A stretch of 64,000 nucleotides of DNA from the NCBI RefSeq assembly GCF_003425685.1, contig NZ_QJKM01000005.1, forward strand, positions 186,001-250,000. Reading direction: 5' to 3'. The translations under genes and the position numbers were made by a program. The notes beneath the pieces are model-generated. The model was not told where the DNA came from and made no database searches. It saw only the letters and a program-made list of their open reading frames with translations. Below are positions 35,058-43,714 of the stretch, in pieces (positions within the stretch are counted from its first letter, which is position 1; the number at the start of each line of letters is the position of its first letter). Source of the stretch: Rhizobium terrae. Its GTDB lineage: Bacteria; Pseudomonadota; Alphaproteobacteria; Rhizobiales; Rhizobiaceae.

Positions 35058-37067
35058 ATGGATTTGAGCGCCCGAAAGATGAAATTCGAAACCACGCCTG
35101 ACGGCTTTTCCCTCTCGCTCGACGGCCGGACCATCCTCCGGCACAGCGCCGCCTCGCCCGCGATCTTCGTCGGCCAGGGCCAGGAGCGGATGGACATGTA
35201 CCGCGGCAATTTCGAGATCGAGGATTACATTACCGAGCGCAGCGCGCTCAAGCACGCTGTGATCGAGGGGCAGACCATCAGCCTCGCCGAATTCGAAGGC
35301 AGGGCGGTGCGGCTCGAACTGACGGTGGCCGGCACCAATATCCATTTCCGCGCGCTGGATGATAGCATCAACCGTTTCTGGATCCGCATTCATGCGGAGA
35401 GCGACGAGCATGTCTGGGGCGGCGGAGAGCAGATGTCCTATTTCGACATGCGCGGAAGGCGTTTCCCGCTATGGACCTCGGAGCCCGGCGTCGGGCGCGA
35501 CAAGTCAACCGAGATCACCTTCAAATCCGACCTGGCCAAGGCGGGCGGCGACTATTACACCACCAACTATCCGCAGCCCACCTACATATCCTCGCTGAGG
35601 TATGCGCTGCATATGGAAACGACGGCGTATTCGGTCTTCGACTTCCGTCGCAAGACGTTTTACGAGATCGAAGCGTGGGCGGTGCCGGAGCGGATAGAGT
35701 TTTATTCCGCTCCGACCTTCATCGAGCTCGTCGAACAGCTTTCGTCGCGCTTCGGCCGGCAGCCGGAACTGCCGGATTGGGTCTACAAGGGCGCGATCAT
35801 CGGTCTGAAAGACGGCGTCAATTCCTTCGAGCGGCTGGAAAAGATGCGCAATGCCGGAGTCCAGGTTTCGGGCCTCTGGTGCGAGGATTGGGTCGGTCTT
35901 CGCCAGACCTCGTTCGGCTCGCGCCTTTTCTGGGACTGGCAGGCGAACGAGGAGCGTTATCCGGACCTGCGCCGGCGCATCGCAGAGCTGAACGGCGAGG
36001 GCATCCGTTTCCTCGGTTACATCAATCCCTATCTCTGCGTCGATGGTTCGCTCTTCCCCGAAGCGGAGGCGGCGGGCTATTTCGCCAGGGATCAGCTTGG
36101 CCGCACCGCGATCGTCGATTTCGGCGAGTTCGATTGCGGCGTCGTCGATTTCACCAATCCGGAGGCCGCAGACTGGTTTGCCGAGGAGGTCATCGGCCGC
36201 CGCATGCTGGATTTCGGGCTGACCGGCTGGATGGCCGATTTCGGAGAATACCTGCCGATCGACGTGGAGCTTGCGAACGGCATCGACGCCAAGCTGATGC
36301 ACAATGCCTGGCCGACGCTCTGGGCGGAGGTCAACGCGAAGGCAATCGCCAGCCGGGACAAGACGGGGGAGGCGCTGTTCTTCATGCGGGCCGGCTTCAC
36401 CGGCGTGCAGAAACACTGCCCGCTGCTCTGGGGCGGCGACCAGTCGGTTGATTTCTCCCGTCACGACGGCCTCGTCACAGTGATGTGTGCCGCACTTTCA
36501 TCCGGCCTGCTCGGCAATGCCTATCATCACTCGGATATCGGCGGGTACACGAGCCTGTTCGGCAATGTCCGCACGCCGGAACTCCTGATGCGCTGGGCGG
36601 AGATGGCCGCCTTCACCCCAGTCATGCGTACCCACGAGGGCAACCGGCCGCGCGACAACATCCAGATCGACCAAGACGCGGAGGTGCTGGAGCATTTCGC
36701 CCGGATGACGCGGATCTATGTGCATCTGGCGCCGTATCTGAAGACGCTGTCCACTGAGGCCGCCGCGCGAGGACTGCCGGTGCAGCGGCCGCTGTTCCTG
36801 CATCATGAGCATGATCCGAAGACTTATGCGGTTCAGGATGCGTATCTCTACGGCTCGGAACTGCTGGTGGCACCTGTCTGGCATGCGGCGCAAGAAATGC
36901 GTGTCGTCTACCTGCCGGAAGGGGCCGATTGGGTGCATGTGTGGAGCGGGGTGGAATATGCGGGTGGGGAAGAGGTGACGGTGGCATCGCCGGTTGGCAG
37001 TCCGCCGGTGTTTTATCGCAAGGGGGCGGGCTTTGCGAAGATGTTTGCGGCGTTGAAGGGGATGTGA
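35058..37067 (+). CDS. smoI: Sulfoquinovosidase, GH31 (SmoI/YihQ type)
   Basis: A 669-residue family 31 glycoside hydrolase. All five residues of the KERWY set described for Agrobacterium-type sulfoquinovosidases are in place with the expected spacing: K251 (GLKDG), E276 (LWCEDW), R289 and W292 (FGSRLFW), Y497 (GGYTS). The nucleophile is D394 in WMADFGE and the acid/base D461 in WGGDQS. It cleaves sulfoquinovosyl glycerol and similar glycosides from plant sulfolipid to free sulfoquinovose. No signal peptide is seen, so it acts in the cytoplasm after import. It is co-transcribed with the GntR gene. Confidence 0.93.
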   Translation: MDLSARKMKFETTPDGFSLSLDGRTILRHSAASPAIFVGQGQERMDMYRGNFEIEDYITERSALKHAVIEGQTISLAEFEGRAVRLELTVAGTNIHFRALDDSINRFWIRIHAESDEHVWGGGEQMSYFDMRGRRFPLWTSEPGVGRDKSTEITFKSDLAKAGGDYYTTNYPQPTYISSLRYALHMETTAYSVFDFRRKTFYEIEAWAVPERIEFYSAPTFIELVEQLSSRFGRQPELPDWVYKGAIIGLKDGVNSFERLEKMRNAGVQVSGLWCEDWVGLRQTSFGSRLFWDWQANEERYPDLRRRIAELNGEGIRFLGYINPYLCVDGSLFPEAEAAGYFARDQLGRTAIVDFGEFDCGVVDFTNPEAADWFAEEVIGRRMLDFGLTGWMADFGEYLPIDVELANGIDAKLMHNAWPTLWAEVNAKAIASRDKTGEALFFMRAGFTGVQKHCPLLWGGDQSVDFSRHDGLVTVMCAALSSGLLGNAYHHSDIGGYTSLFGNVRTPELLMRWAEMAAFTPVMRTHEGNRPRDNIQIDQDAEVLEHFARMTRIYVHLAPYLKTLSTEAAARGLPVQRPLFLHHEHDPKTYAVQDAYLYGSELLVAPVWHAAQEMRVVYLPEGADWVHVWSGVEYAGGEEVTVASPVGSPPVFYRKGAGFAKMFAALKGM

Positions 37068-37089
37068 GGGGAGCGGCATCCACCCTCTT

Positions 37090-37208
37090 CCCCCTTGCGG
37101 GGAAGATGTCAGCGGAGCTGGCAGATGGGGGTGGTTCAGCGTACTCAACTGGCGAGGAGGATGTTGAACCACCCCCCTCTGCCTGCCGGCATCTCCCCCG
37201 CAAGGGGG
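37090..37208. repeat. Rhizobial palindromic intergenic repeat (RIME-like)
   Basis: Nested inverted repeats: outer arms 37090-37108 and 37190-37208 match at 18 of 19 positions; inner arms 37121-37140 and 37163-37182 match at 18 of 20. The whole fills the space between the convergent sulfoquinovosidase and ThuA-like genes. CCCCCTTGCGGGGAAGATG-type elements of this kind are scattered in rhizobial genomes. It may act as a bidirectional transcription barrier. Confidence 0.8.
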
Positions 37209-37243
37209 GAGATCGGACTGCCGCACCACTGGCGATCCCAGAC

Positions 37244-37885
37244 TCACCGCGCCGCCCAGTTCGCCCCACGCCGGAAAATCGTCTTCATCTGCGGCACGTC
37301 GAACTCCTTCGCCTGATGGCCGAGCGAGGAGTAGAAAACCCGACCCTTTCCGTATTTGCGTTTCCAGACCACCGGCATGACGACGCCGTCGATCCAGTAG
37401 GCGTGGTCGCCGGTGAACGTGGTCGTCGCCAGCACCTCGTTCGAGGGGTCGACATGCATGTAATATTGCTCGGACGTGTAGGGAAAATCGGTGATCCCCT
37501 CCATCAGCGGATCGTCCGGGCGGGTGATATTGACCGTGTAGTCGATGATATTGCCGGGATGGGCCACCCACTGGCCGCCGATGATGAACTGGTAATCGAC
37601 CGACTCGCGGAACGCGTCACCCGCGCCGCCGTGATAGCCGGCAATGCCGACGCCGTTCTTGACGGCTTCGGCGAGGTTCTTCACCTCCTCCTTCTCGATC
37701 TTCGACATGGTCATGATCGGCACGATGAGGCTGAGATCATGGATGGAGGGATCGGCGAAGGCCTCGGTCGAATGCTCGAGATAGACCTTGAAACCGTCCT
37801 CTTCGAGCATGTCCTTAATGATTTCGGCGCATTCCTGCGGTTCGTGGCCGCTCCAGCCGCCCCATACGATGAGTGCTTCACGCAT
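37244..37885 (-). CDS. ThuA-like domain protein
   Basis: A 213-residue protein of the ThuA-like (class I glutamine amidotransferase-like fold) family, with ALIVWGGWSGHEP at the start, GVGIAGYHGG in the middle and VVWKRKYGKGRVFYSSLGH near the end. Related proteins in rhizobia act with Gfo/Idh dehydrogenases on 3-keto or otherwise oxidised disaccharides; the precise reaction is unknown for most. GGAGGA lies seven bases before the ATG at 37885. It is the last gene of the minus-strand ROK-dehydrogenase-ThuA set. It is shorter than ThuA of trehalose use (about 260 residues), so I do not call it thuA. Confidence 0.82.
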   Translation of the reverse strand: MREALIVWGGWSGHEPQECAEIIKDMLEEDGFKVYLEHSTEAFADPSIHDLSLIVPIMTMSKIEKEEVKNLAEAVKNGVGIAGYHGGAGDAFRESVDYQFIIGGQWVAHPGNIIDYTVNITRPDDPLMEGITDFPYTSEQYYMHVDPSNEVLATTTFTGDHAYWIDGVVMPVVWKRKYGKGRVFYSSLGHQAKEFDVPQMKTIFRRGANWAAR

Positions 37886-37901
37886 TTATTCGTCCTCCAG
37901 A

Positions 37902-39005
37902 TTATTTCGCGAGCTTGCCGTCGACCAGCGAGTCGGAAAGCGGCGCCGGCCGTTCGGTGGCGGTGGTGATCTTGACGGTGCGGCCTTCGGCGGCAGCGAC
38001 ATGGAAGGCTTCCATAACTTCCAGCACATGCAGCGCCAGGTCGCCATTCGCCCGATGCGGGCGGTTGGAACGGATCGCATAGGCCATGTCGGCAACGCCG
38101 ATGGAACGGAAATTGCCGTCCGCATAGGGCGCGGTGACGGGCAGATCTTCGAACTGGCCGCCTTTCCTCAGATATTCGACAGGGCCGGTAAAACGGTTGG
38201 GGTCAGGCACGATCAGCGTACCCTCGGTGCCGTAGACTTCGATCGGCATATGCTTGTGGCCGGCGACGTCGAAGCTCATGGCGATCTGCACGACCGCGCC
38301 GTTGGCAAAGGCCATGACGCCCGCCACATGGGTCGGAACATGCACCGGAATGTGCTCGCCATTGCGCGGTTCGCTGGTGATGATGCGCTCCTGGCGGGGC
38401 GTGATCGCAAAACCCGCGACCTGCGAGACGGGGCCTAGCAGGTTGACGAGGTCGGTGATGTAATAAGGACCCATATCGAGCATGGGGCCGCCCCCGACCT
38501 CGTAATAGAAGGCCGGGTTCGGGTGCCAGCGCTCGTGGCCAGGGCACATGAAGGTCGCAGTGCCGCCGACGGGGATGCCGATCACGCCTTGGTCGATCAG
38601 CGCACGGGCGGTCTGGTGACCGCCGCCGAAGAAGGTATCGGGTGCCGCGCCGATGCGCAGGCCCCTGCTTCTTGCGGCATCCGCCAATTTTTTCCCTTCG
38701 GCGAAATTAATCCCGAGCGGCTTTTCCGAATAGGTGTGCTTTCCGGCATCAAGCGCCTGCAGGCCGACGGCGACATGTGCCTTCGGAACGGTGAGGTTGA
38801 CGATGATCTCGATCTTCGGGTCGACAAGCAGTTCATCGATGCTTCTGGCGGCCAAATTGAACTCGGCGGCTTTCGCCTCGGCGATCTCGCGGTTCAGGTC
38901 CGCCAACCCGCGGATATCGAGGATCGGGAAGAATTCGGTCATCGCCTTCAGATAGGCGCCCGAAATATTACCGCATCCGATGATGCCGATACCGACTTTA
39001 TCCAT
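37902..39005 (-). CDS. Gfo/Idh/MocA-family sugar dehydrogenase
   Basis: A 367-residue NAD(P)-dependent oxidoreductase. The N-terminal Rossmann fold carries GIIGCGNISGAYL; EKPLG (SEKPLGINFAEG) holds the catalytic lysine typical of the family; the C-terminal alpha/beta domain contains GGGPMLDMGPYYITDL. GGGAGG is upstream of ATG 39005. Placed between the ROK repressor and ThuA-like genes and near a sugar ABC transporter, it probably oxidises the imported sugar or glycoside. Substrate not determinable. Confidence 0.87.
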   Translation of the reverse strand: MDKVGIGIIGCGNISGAYLKAMTEFFPILDIRGLADLNREIAEAKAAEFNLAARSIDELLVDPKIEIIVNLTVPKAHVAVGLQALDAGKHTYSEKPLGINFAEGKKLADAARSRGLRIGAAPDTFFGGGHQTARALIDQGVIGIPVGGTATFMCPGHERWHPNPAFYYEVGGGPMLDMGPYYITDLVNLLGPVSQVAGFAITPRQERIITSEPRNGEHIPVHVPTHVAGVMAFANGAVVQIAMSFDVAGHKHMPIEVYGTEGTLIVPDPNRFTGPVEYLRKGGQFEDLPVTAPYADGNFRSIGVADMAYAIRSNRPHRANGDLALHVLEVMEAFHVAAAEGRTVKITTATERPAPLSDSLVDGKLAK

Positions 39006-39040
39006 TCTTTCCTCCCGATGAATGCTGGATTTCAAGCGCG

Positions 39041-40240
39041 TCAAAGCGCCGGCCCGGTGGTGCTCCAGGGCGATTCGTAGAGTTCGTAAAGCGCGACCGC
39101 TGCTGCCCCCTGAGCCCAGAAATCGTCGGTCGAATCGTCGAAGACGAGCTCGCTGACGCCTTTCAGCGATGGCGGAATGGCGAGCGCATAGGCGTCGCGC
39201 AAGCTGTTCAGGAACGGTTCGCCGAGCGCCAGCGAGGAGCCGACGAGGATCACCCGCGGCGGCGCGAAGAGCGTCACGATATTGGCGATGGTCAGGCCCA
39301 CGGCCTCGCCGGCGCGAACGGCTGCGCCGATCAGCCGGTCATCGTCGGCCTTGATCAGCGCCTGGACATGGGTCATGCCGCGGCCGAGCCGGACCGCTTC
39401 GGCGAAGCGCCCGTCCGTCTGCTGTTCGCCGAGGATCGCGCTTTCTCCGGCCTGGCTCGACAGGCGTATGACGCCCTGCGGCCCCATGCCGAGCACAAGG
39501 TCGCCGAGATTGTGGCTGAGGCCGCCAGCGCCGCGGAAAAGCCGGTTTCCATGCAACACGCCGAGACCGAGCGTTTGTTCGAGCGAGATCAGGACCATAT
39601 CCTGCAAATCGCGGGCCTTGCCGAACCAGTGATGGCCGAGCGTTATCGCATGAGCATCGCTCTCGACGATCGTCGGCGTCGATAGGCGCGTGGACATTTC
39701 GGCGGCAAAATCGATGTTGATCTCACGAAAAATCGGGCTCGAACGGATATGTCCGGTGCGATGTTCGATGACGCCCGGCAGGCCGAGGCAGACGCTGTCC
39801 ACATCCTCCAGCGACAGGCCGGCATCGACGACGCAGCGGCGAACGCCATCCTCCACGAGATCGGCGATGACGGCGATCGGCTGGCGGTCGATGCGGATCG
39901 GCAAGGTGAGCTTGGAGAGAACATCGCCGCGGAAATTCGTCACGACGAAGACCATGCGGCTCGCGGCGATCTTGGCACCGACGACGCGGGCGGCATCCGG
40001 ATTGACCTCCAGCATGACGCGTGGCCGGCCGCGCACCGTTTCGTTGCGGATATCGCCTTCGTGGCGGGTCAGGATCAGCCCATCGTCGAGCAGCGAACCG
40101 GTTATAGCCGAAACGGTGGTCGTCGAGAGCTCGGTGCGCTCCGAAATTTCCACGCGGGAGATGGGGCCTCGCCGCCGGATCGTATCCAGCACGCTGAGAC
40201 GGTTCATCGCACGCATGAGTTCTGGATCGGCGGTTTTCAT
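39041..40240 (-). CDS. ROK-family (NagC/XylR-type) transcriptional repressor
   Basis: A 399-residue repressor. The N-terminal winged helix (about 12-65) includes ISRVEISERTELSTTTVSAITGSL; the ROK sugar-binding domain starts near 85. The usual ROK zinc motif with three cysteines is degenerate here: after LSHNLGDLVLG the sequence is GMGPQGVIRL, without cysteines, so zinc binding is doubtful. It is divergent from the ABC transporter operon and most likely represses it and its own gene through the A/T-rich sites described at 40277-40439. AGAAGAG is the probable ribosome binding site. Confidence 0.88.
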   Translation of the reverse strand: MKTADPELMRAMNRLSVLDTIRRRGPISRVEISERTELSTTTVSAITGSLLDDGLILTRHEGDIRNETVRGRPRVMLEVNPDAARVVGAKIAASRMVFVVTNFRGDVLSKLTLPIRIDRQPIAVIADLVEDGVRRCVVDAGLSLEDVDSVCLGLPGVIEHRTGHIRSSPIFREINIDFAAEMSTRLSTPTIVESDAHAITLGHHWFGKARDLQDMVLISLEQTLGLGVLHGNRLFRGAGGLSHNLGDLVLGMGPQGVIRLSSQAGESAILGEQQTDGRFAEAVRLGRGMTHVQALIKADDDRLIGAAVRAGEAVGLTIANIVTLFAPPRVILVGSSLALGEPFLNSLRDAYALAIPPSLKGVSELVFDDSTDDFWAQGAAAVALYELYESPWSTTGPAL

Positions 40241-40276
40241 CTCTTCTGCGCGCTCGTCGGCTTCTGCACCAAACCA

Positions 40277-40439
40277 TTATTTAATACGAGGTGCAAATTA
40301 AATTCGGCTTGTTCTAAATCTGATTTTATGGGGTATGCAAGAGATAAAAGCACCAAATGCCGCAATTTTCGCCAAAATCCAGCGATGTTATGCAAGGCTA
40401 TTGACAGATGCGCTAGCCTTGCCGATTATTTAATTCGGA
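40277..40439. promoter_or_regulatory. Sugar ABC operon promoter and candidate ROK operators
   Basis: A good sigma-70 promoter points toward the binding-protein gene: TTGACA (40401-40406), 17 bases, GATTAT (40424-40429). TTATTTAATTCGG (40427-40439) overlaps the -10 and start. Related sequences, TTATTTAATACG near 40277 and AAATTAAATTCGG near 40295-40310, lie next to the repressor gene start. Three similar A/T-rich sites flanking a divergent promoter fit ROK-type repression of both directions. Confidence 0.7.
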
Positions 40440-40472
40440 TACAGGAATAAAGCTTTGGGAGGAGCGCCTTCA

Positions 40473-41768
40473 ATGTCCAACAGATATCACAGGATGCGTT
40501 TGATTTCCGCGACCGCCGTGGCCCTCGCGGGTGGCGTGTTTACGGCCGGCGCCGCTGCAGCGGACAGCGTCATTCGCTGGATGCATGTCGAGCAGGTGCC
40601 TGCGAACCTCGCGGTCTGGAACCAGATCGCCCGAGATTTCGAGGCCAAGCGCCCGGGCGTCAAGGTCGAGCTGCAGTTTCTGGAAAACCAGGCCTTCAAG
40701 GCGAAGCTGCCGACGCTTCTGCAATCGAATGATGCGCCAAGCATCTTCTATACCTGGGGCGGCGGCGTCCTCAAGGCGCAGTCCGAAACCGGCGCTTTAC
40801 GGCCGATCAATGCTGCGATCGACGCGAACGGAGGGGAGTGGCGCAAGTCGATCAACGCCTCTGCCGTCGATGGCCTGACCTTCGACGGCAAGGTCTGGGC
40901 TTCGCCCGTCAGAACCGGCCTCGTTTCCTTCTATTACAACAAGGAACTGTTCAAGAAGGCGGGCGTCGATGCCTCGAAGATCGCCACCTGGGACGATTTC
41001 CTCGGTGCCGTCAAGACGCTGAAGCAGGCCGGCGTGACGCCTATCGCCGGCGGCGGGCGGGACAAGTGGCCCCTGCATTTCTACTGGAGCTATCTCTCGA
41101 TGCGTGAGGCGGGGCAAAAGGGCTTTGCCGATGCCAAGGCCGGCAAGAACGACGGTTTCGCCGGCAAGCCTTTCGTCAAGGCCGGCGAGCGCCTCGCCGA
41201 GCTCGGCAAGCTTGAGCCGTTCCAGAACGGCTATCTGGGTGCAACCTGGAACGATGCCCTTGCCACGTTCGGCGACGGCCGTGCCGCGATCATCCTGAGT
41301 TTCGAAAACACGCCCTCGACGCAGGCGTCGAATTCGACGAGCCGCAAAGGCCTTGCCGACGACAATATCGGCCGCTTCCCATTCCCCGTCGTCAGCGGAG
41401 GGGCCGGTGTGACCACCGACAGTTTCGGCGGTCTCAACGGATGGGCGGTCACCAAGAACGCGCCGCCCGAAACCGAGGAATTCCTCCGCTATATGGCAAG
41501 CCTCGACGTCCAGAAGGTGCTTGCCAGGGATACGCAGATCATGCCCGTCGCCAAGGGGGCGAGCGAATCCATATCCAAGCCGCTGCTGAAGGAAGTTGCC
41601 GAAGCTCTTGCGAAGGAAACCTGGCACCAGAACTTCCTTGACCAGGACCTCGGTCCCAATGTCGGTGCGATCGTCAACGACATCAGCGTTGAAGTTGTTT
41701 CCGGTGGCATGAAACCGGCTGACGCAGCGCAGCAGATCGAAGACGCTTACTCTCTCGAGCGAAAGTAA
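40473..41768 (+). CDS. Sugar ABC transporter substrate-binding protein
   Basis: A 431-residue lipoprotein-like or secreted family 1 binding protein. The signal peptide covers about 1-33 (ISATAVALAGGVFTAGAAA-A). The mature protein has typical carbohydrate-binding-protein blocks (AVWNQIARDFEAKRPGVKVELQF, APSIFYTWGGGVLKAQ, WASPVRTGLVSFYYNKELFKKAGVD). GGGAGGAG is at 40457-40464. It is first in a four-gene importer operon. The sugar is unknown. Because the sulfoquinovose genes nearby lack their usual importer, a sulfosugar cannot be excluded, but the linked ROK, dehydrogenase and ThuA-like genes suggest an ordinary glycoside. Confidence 0.88.
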   Translation: MSNRYHRMRLISATAVALAGGVFTAGAAAADSVIRWMHVEQVPANLAVWNQIARDFEAKRPGVKVELQFLENQAFKAKLPTLLQSNDAPSIFYTWGGGVLKAQSETGALRPINAAIDANGGEWRKSINASAVDGLTFDGKVWASPVRTGLVSFYYNKELFKKAGVDASKIATWDDFLGAVKTLKQAGVTPIAGGGRDKWPLHFYWSYLSMREAGQKGFADAKAGKNDGFAGKPFVKAGERLAELGKLEPFQNGYLGATWNDALATFGDGRAAIILSFENTPSTQASNSTSRKGLADDNIGRFPFPVVSGGAGVTTDSFGGLNGWAVTKNAPPETEEFLRYMASLDVQKVLARDTQIMPVAKGASESISKPLLKEVAEALAKETWHQNFLDQDLGPNVGAIVNDISVEVVSGGMKPADAAQQIEDAYSLERK

Positions 41769-41776
41769 GCGCAGCG

Positions 41777-41822
41777 CCGGCGCTCCCGCTCCCCTCAGGT
41801 TCCAGCAACCCTGGAGCGCCGG
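41777..41822 (+). other. Intercistronic hairpin after the binding-protein gene
   Basis: CCGGCGCTCC (41777-41786) pairs perfectly with GGAGCGCCGG (41813-41822); an inner CAGGTT/AACCCTG pairing extends the structure. No T-run follows. Such hairpins between binding-protein and permease genes commonly protect the upstream message, giving excess binding protein. Confidence 0.65.
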
Positions 41823-41873
41823 TACCCGCCCCGCCTGACGCCGTTTTGCGCAGCCCGAAAGGCTCGAAAATCG

Positions 41874-42815
41874 ATGAGCGATATGCTGATGTCCGCCAAT
41901 GCCGTCCCATCCGGGAATACACTTGCGGTATCGCGGCGCCGCAAGCGGTCCCTTGCCAACAGCAAGTGGCCGGTGCTGATCCTGTTCCTGCCGCCGGCGC
42001 TTCTTCTGTTCACGGTGCTGGTCATTCTGCCCATGGGCGAGGCGGCCTGGTATTCCTTCTACAACTGGAACGGCTATGGCAGTCCGACGCAATGGGTCGG
42101 CTGGCGCAACTACCAGCTCATCTTCCGCAACAGCGCCTTCACCCAGGCGCTGATCAACAACGGCCTGATTGTGCTCGCTTCGCTCTGCGTGCAGGTTCCG
42201 CTGGCGCTCTGGCTGGCGACGATGATCTCCAGCCGTATCAAGGGTGCGCTGTTCTTCCGGCTGATCTTCTTCCTGCCCTATGTGCTCGCGGATGTCGCCG
42301 CCGGCATGATCTGGCGTTTCGTCTACGACGGGGATTTCGGCCTCGTCGCCGGTATCTCGCAGATGCTCGGTGTCCAGGCGCCCTTCTGGCTGGCCGATCG
42401 GGACGCGGCGATGTACGCGATCCTGGGGGTCGTCGTCTGGAAATATTTCGGCTTTCATATGATGCTCTTCATCGCCGGTCTGCAGGCGATCGACAAGAGC
42501 GTGCTGGAAGCGGCCGACATCGACGGCGCGACCGGTTTCCAGAAGTTCCGGCTGGTGACGTTGCCGCTGCTCGGCTCCACCGTGCGTCTCTCCGTCTTCT
42601 TTGCGGTCGTCGGCTCGCTGCAGCTCTTCGACATGATCATGCCGCTCACCGGCGGCGGTCCGTCGAACTCGACGCAGACCATGGTGACGTTCCTCTACAA
42701 TTTCGGGGTGACTCGCATGCAGGTCGGGTTCGGCAGCGCCGTCGGCGTGGTGCTGTTCGTGATCTGCGTGACGCTCGCCTTCAGCTACAAGCGGGTGTTC
42801 ATGCGCAATGACTGA
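41874..42815 (+). CDS. Sugar ABC transporter permease (MalF/UgpA-type)
   Basis: A 313-residue inner-membrane protein with a polar N-terminus and six helices. The EAA-loop that contacts the ATPase reads EAADIDGATGFQKFRLVTLPLL. It begins about 105 bp after the binding-protein gene and overlaps the next permease by 8 bp. Confidence 0.9.
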   Translation: MSDMLMSANAVPSGNTLAVSRRRKRSLANSKWPVLILFLPPALLLFTVLVILPMGEAAWYSFYNWNGYGSPTQWVGWRNYQLIFRNSAFTQALINNGLIVLASLCVQVPLALWLATMISSRIKGALFFRLIFFLPYVLADVAAGMIWRFVYDGDFGLVAGISQMLGVQAPFWLADRDAAMYAILGVVVWKYFGFHMMLFIAGLQAIDKSVLEAADIDGATGFQKFRLVTLPLLGSTVRLSVFFAVVGSLQLFDMIMPLTGGGPSNSTQTMVTFLYNFGVTRMQVGFGSAVGVVLFVICVTLAFSYKRVFMRND

Positions 42816-43692
42816 GATCTCGACAGCACAGCCCATCGATGCCGCAAGCGCCCCGTCCTCCGGCCAGCGCATCCGCGCCGGCACGAAGGTCTATATGTAC
42901 GTTTCGCTGGTCATCGTGGCGGCCATCGTGGTGGTGCCGCTCATCAGCACCGCCCTCGGTGGCTTCAAGACGCTCGGCGAACTGCGCGGCAACCCATTCG
43001 GCCTGCCGACGGAATGGCAGTGGTCGAACTACACGGACATCATCGTCAGCAAGCGCTACTGGCTGCAGATGAGCAATTCGCTGATCATCGCGCTGCTGAC
43101 GGTGTTCCTGACATTGACCTTTGGGGCCATGGCCGCCTTCTGCTTCGCGCATATCCGCTTCTTTGGCGCCGATTATCTGGTCAACTATTTCCTGATCGGA
43201 CTGATGTTTCCGGCCGCGACCGCCATCCTGCCGCTCTATATCCGCATCCGCGATCTGGGGCTTATCGATACGTACTGGGGCGTGGTGCTGCCGCAGGTGG
43301 CGTTCGGCATGGGCATGAGCATCATGCTGTTTCGAAACTACTTCCGCAATCTGCCGACCGAACTGTTCGATGCGGCTTTCGTGGATGGCTGCGGCTACAT
43401 GCGTTTCTTCTGGCATATCACGCTGCCGCTGTCGCGGCCGATCATCGCCACGGTCGGCATCATCTCCTTCGTCGGCAGCTGGAACAGCTATATCGTGCCG
43501 CTGATCATGCTGAATTCCGAGAGCCGTTACCCCTGGCCGCTCGGCATCATGATCTACCGGGGCGAGTTCAGCACCGAATGGCAGCTGGTGCTGGCCTTCA
43601 TCACGCTCACCATCCTGCCGACCATCATCGCCTTCTTCCTGGCCCAGAAGCACATCATCGCCGGCCTGACCGCCGGTGCGGTGAAATCCTGA
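42808..43692 (+). CDS. Sugar ABC transporter permease (MalG/UgpE-type)
   Basis: A 294-residue permease with six helices. The EAA-loop is [24 protein letters not shown]. Its start overlaps the upstream permease gene by 8 bp, and the ATPase gene follows after 22 bp. It pairs with the preceding permease to form the heterodimeric channel. Confidence 0.9.
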   Translation: MTEISTAQPIDAASAPSSGQRIRAGTKVYMYVSLVIVAAIVVVPLISTALGGFKTLGELRGNPFGLPTEWQWSNYTDIIVSKRYWLQMSNSLIIALLTVFLTLTFGAMAAFCFAHIRFFGADYLVNYFLIGLMFPAATAILPLYIRIRDLGLIDTYWGVVLPQVAFGMGMSIMLFRNYFRNLPTELFDAAFVDGCGYMRFFWHITLPLSRPIIATVGIISFVGSWNSYIVPLIMLNSESRYPWPLGIMIYRGEFSTEWQLVLAFITLTILPTIIAFFLAQKHIIAGLTAGAVKS

Positions 43693-43714
43693 GCCCCGAC
43701 CCGGAGTAATTCGC

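Noticed and set aside
37244..39005. thuAB trehalose genes
   Set aside because: The ThuA-like protein is about 50 residues shorter than ThuA, and the regulator is ROK-type, so the trehalose names are not justified.
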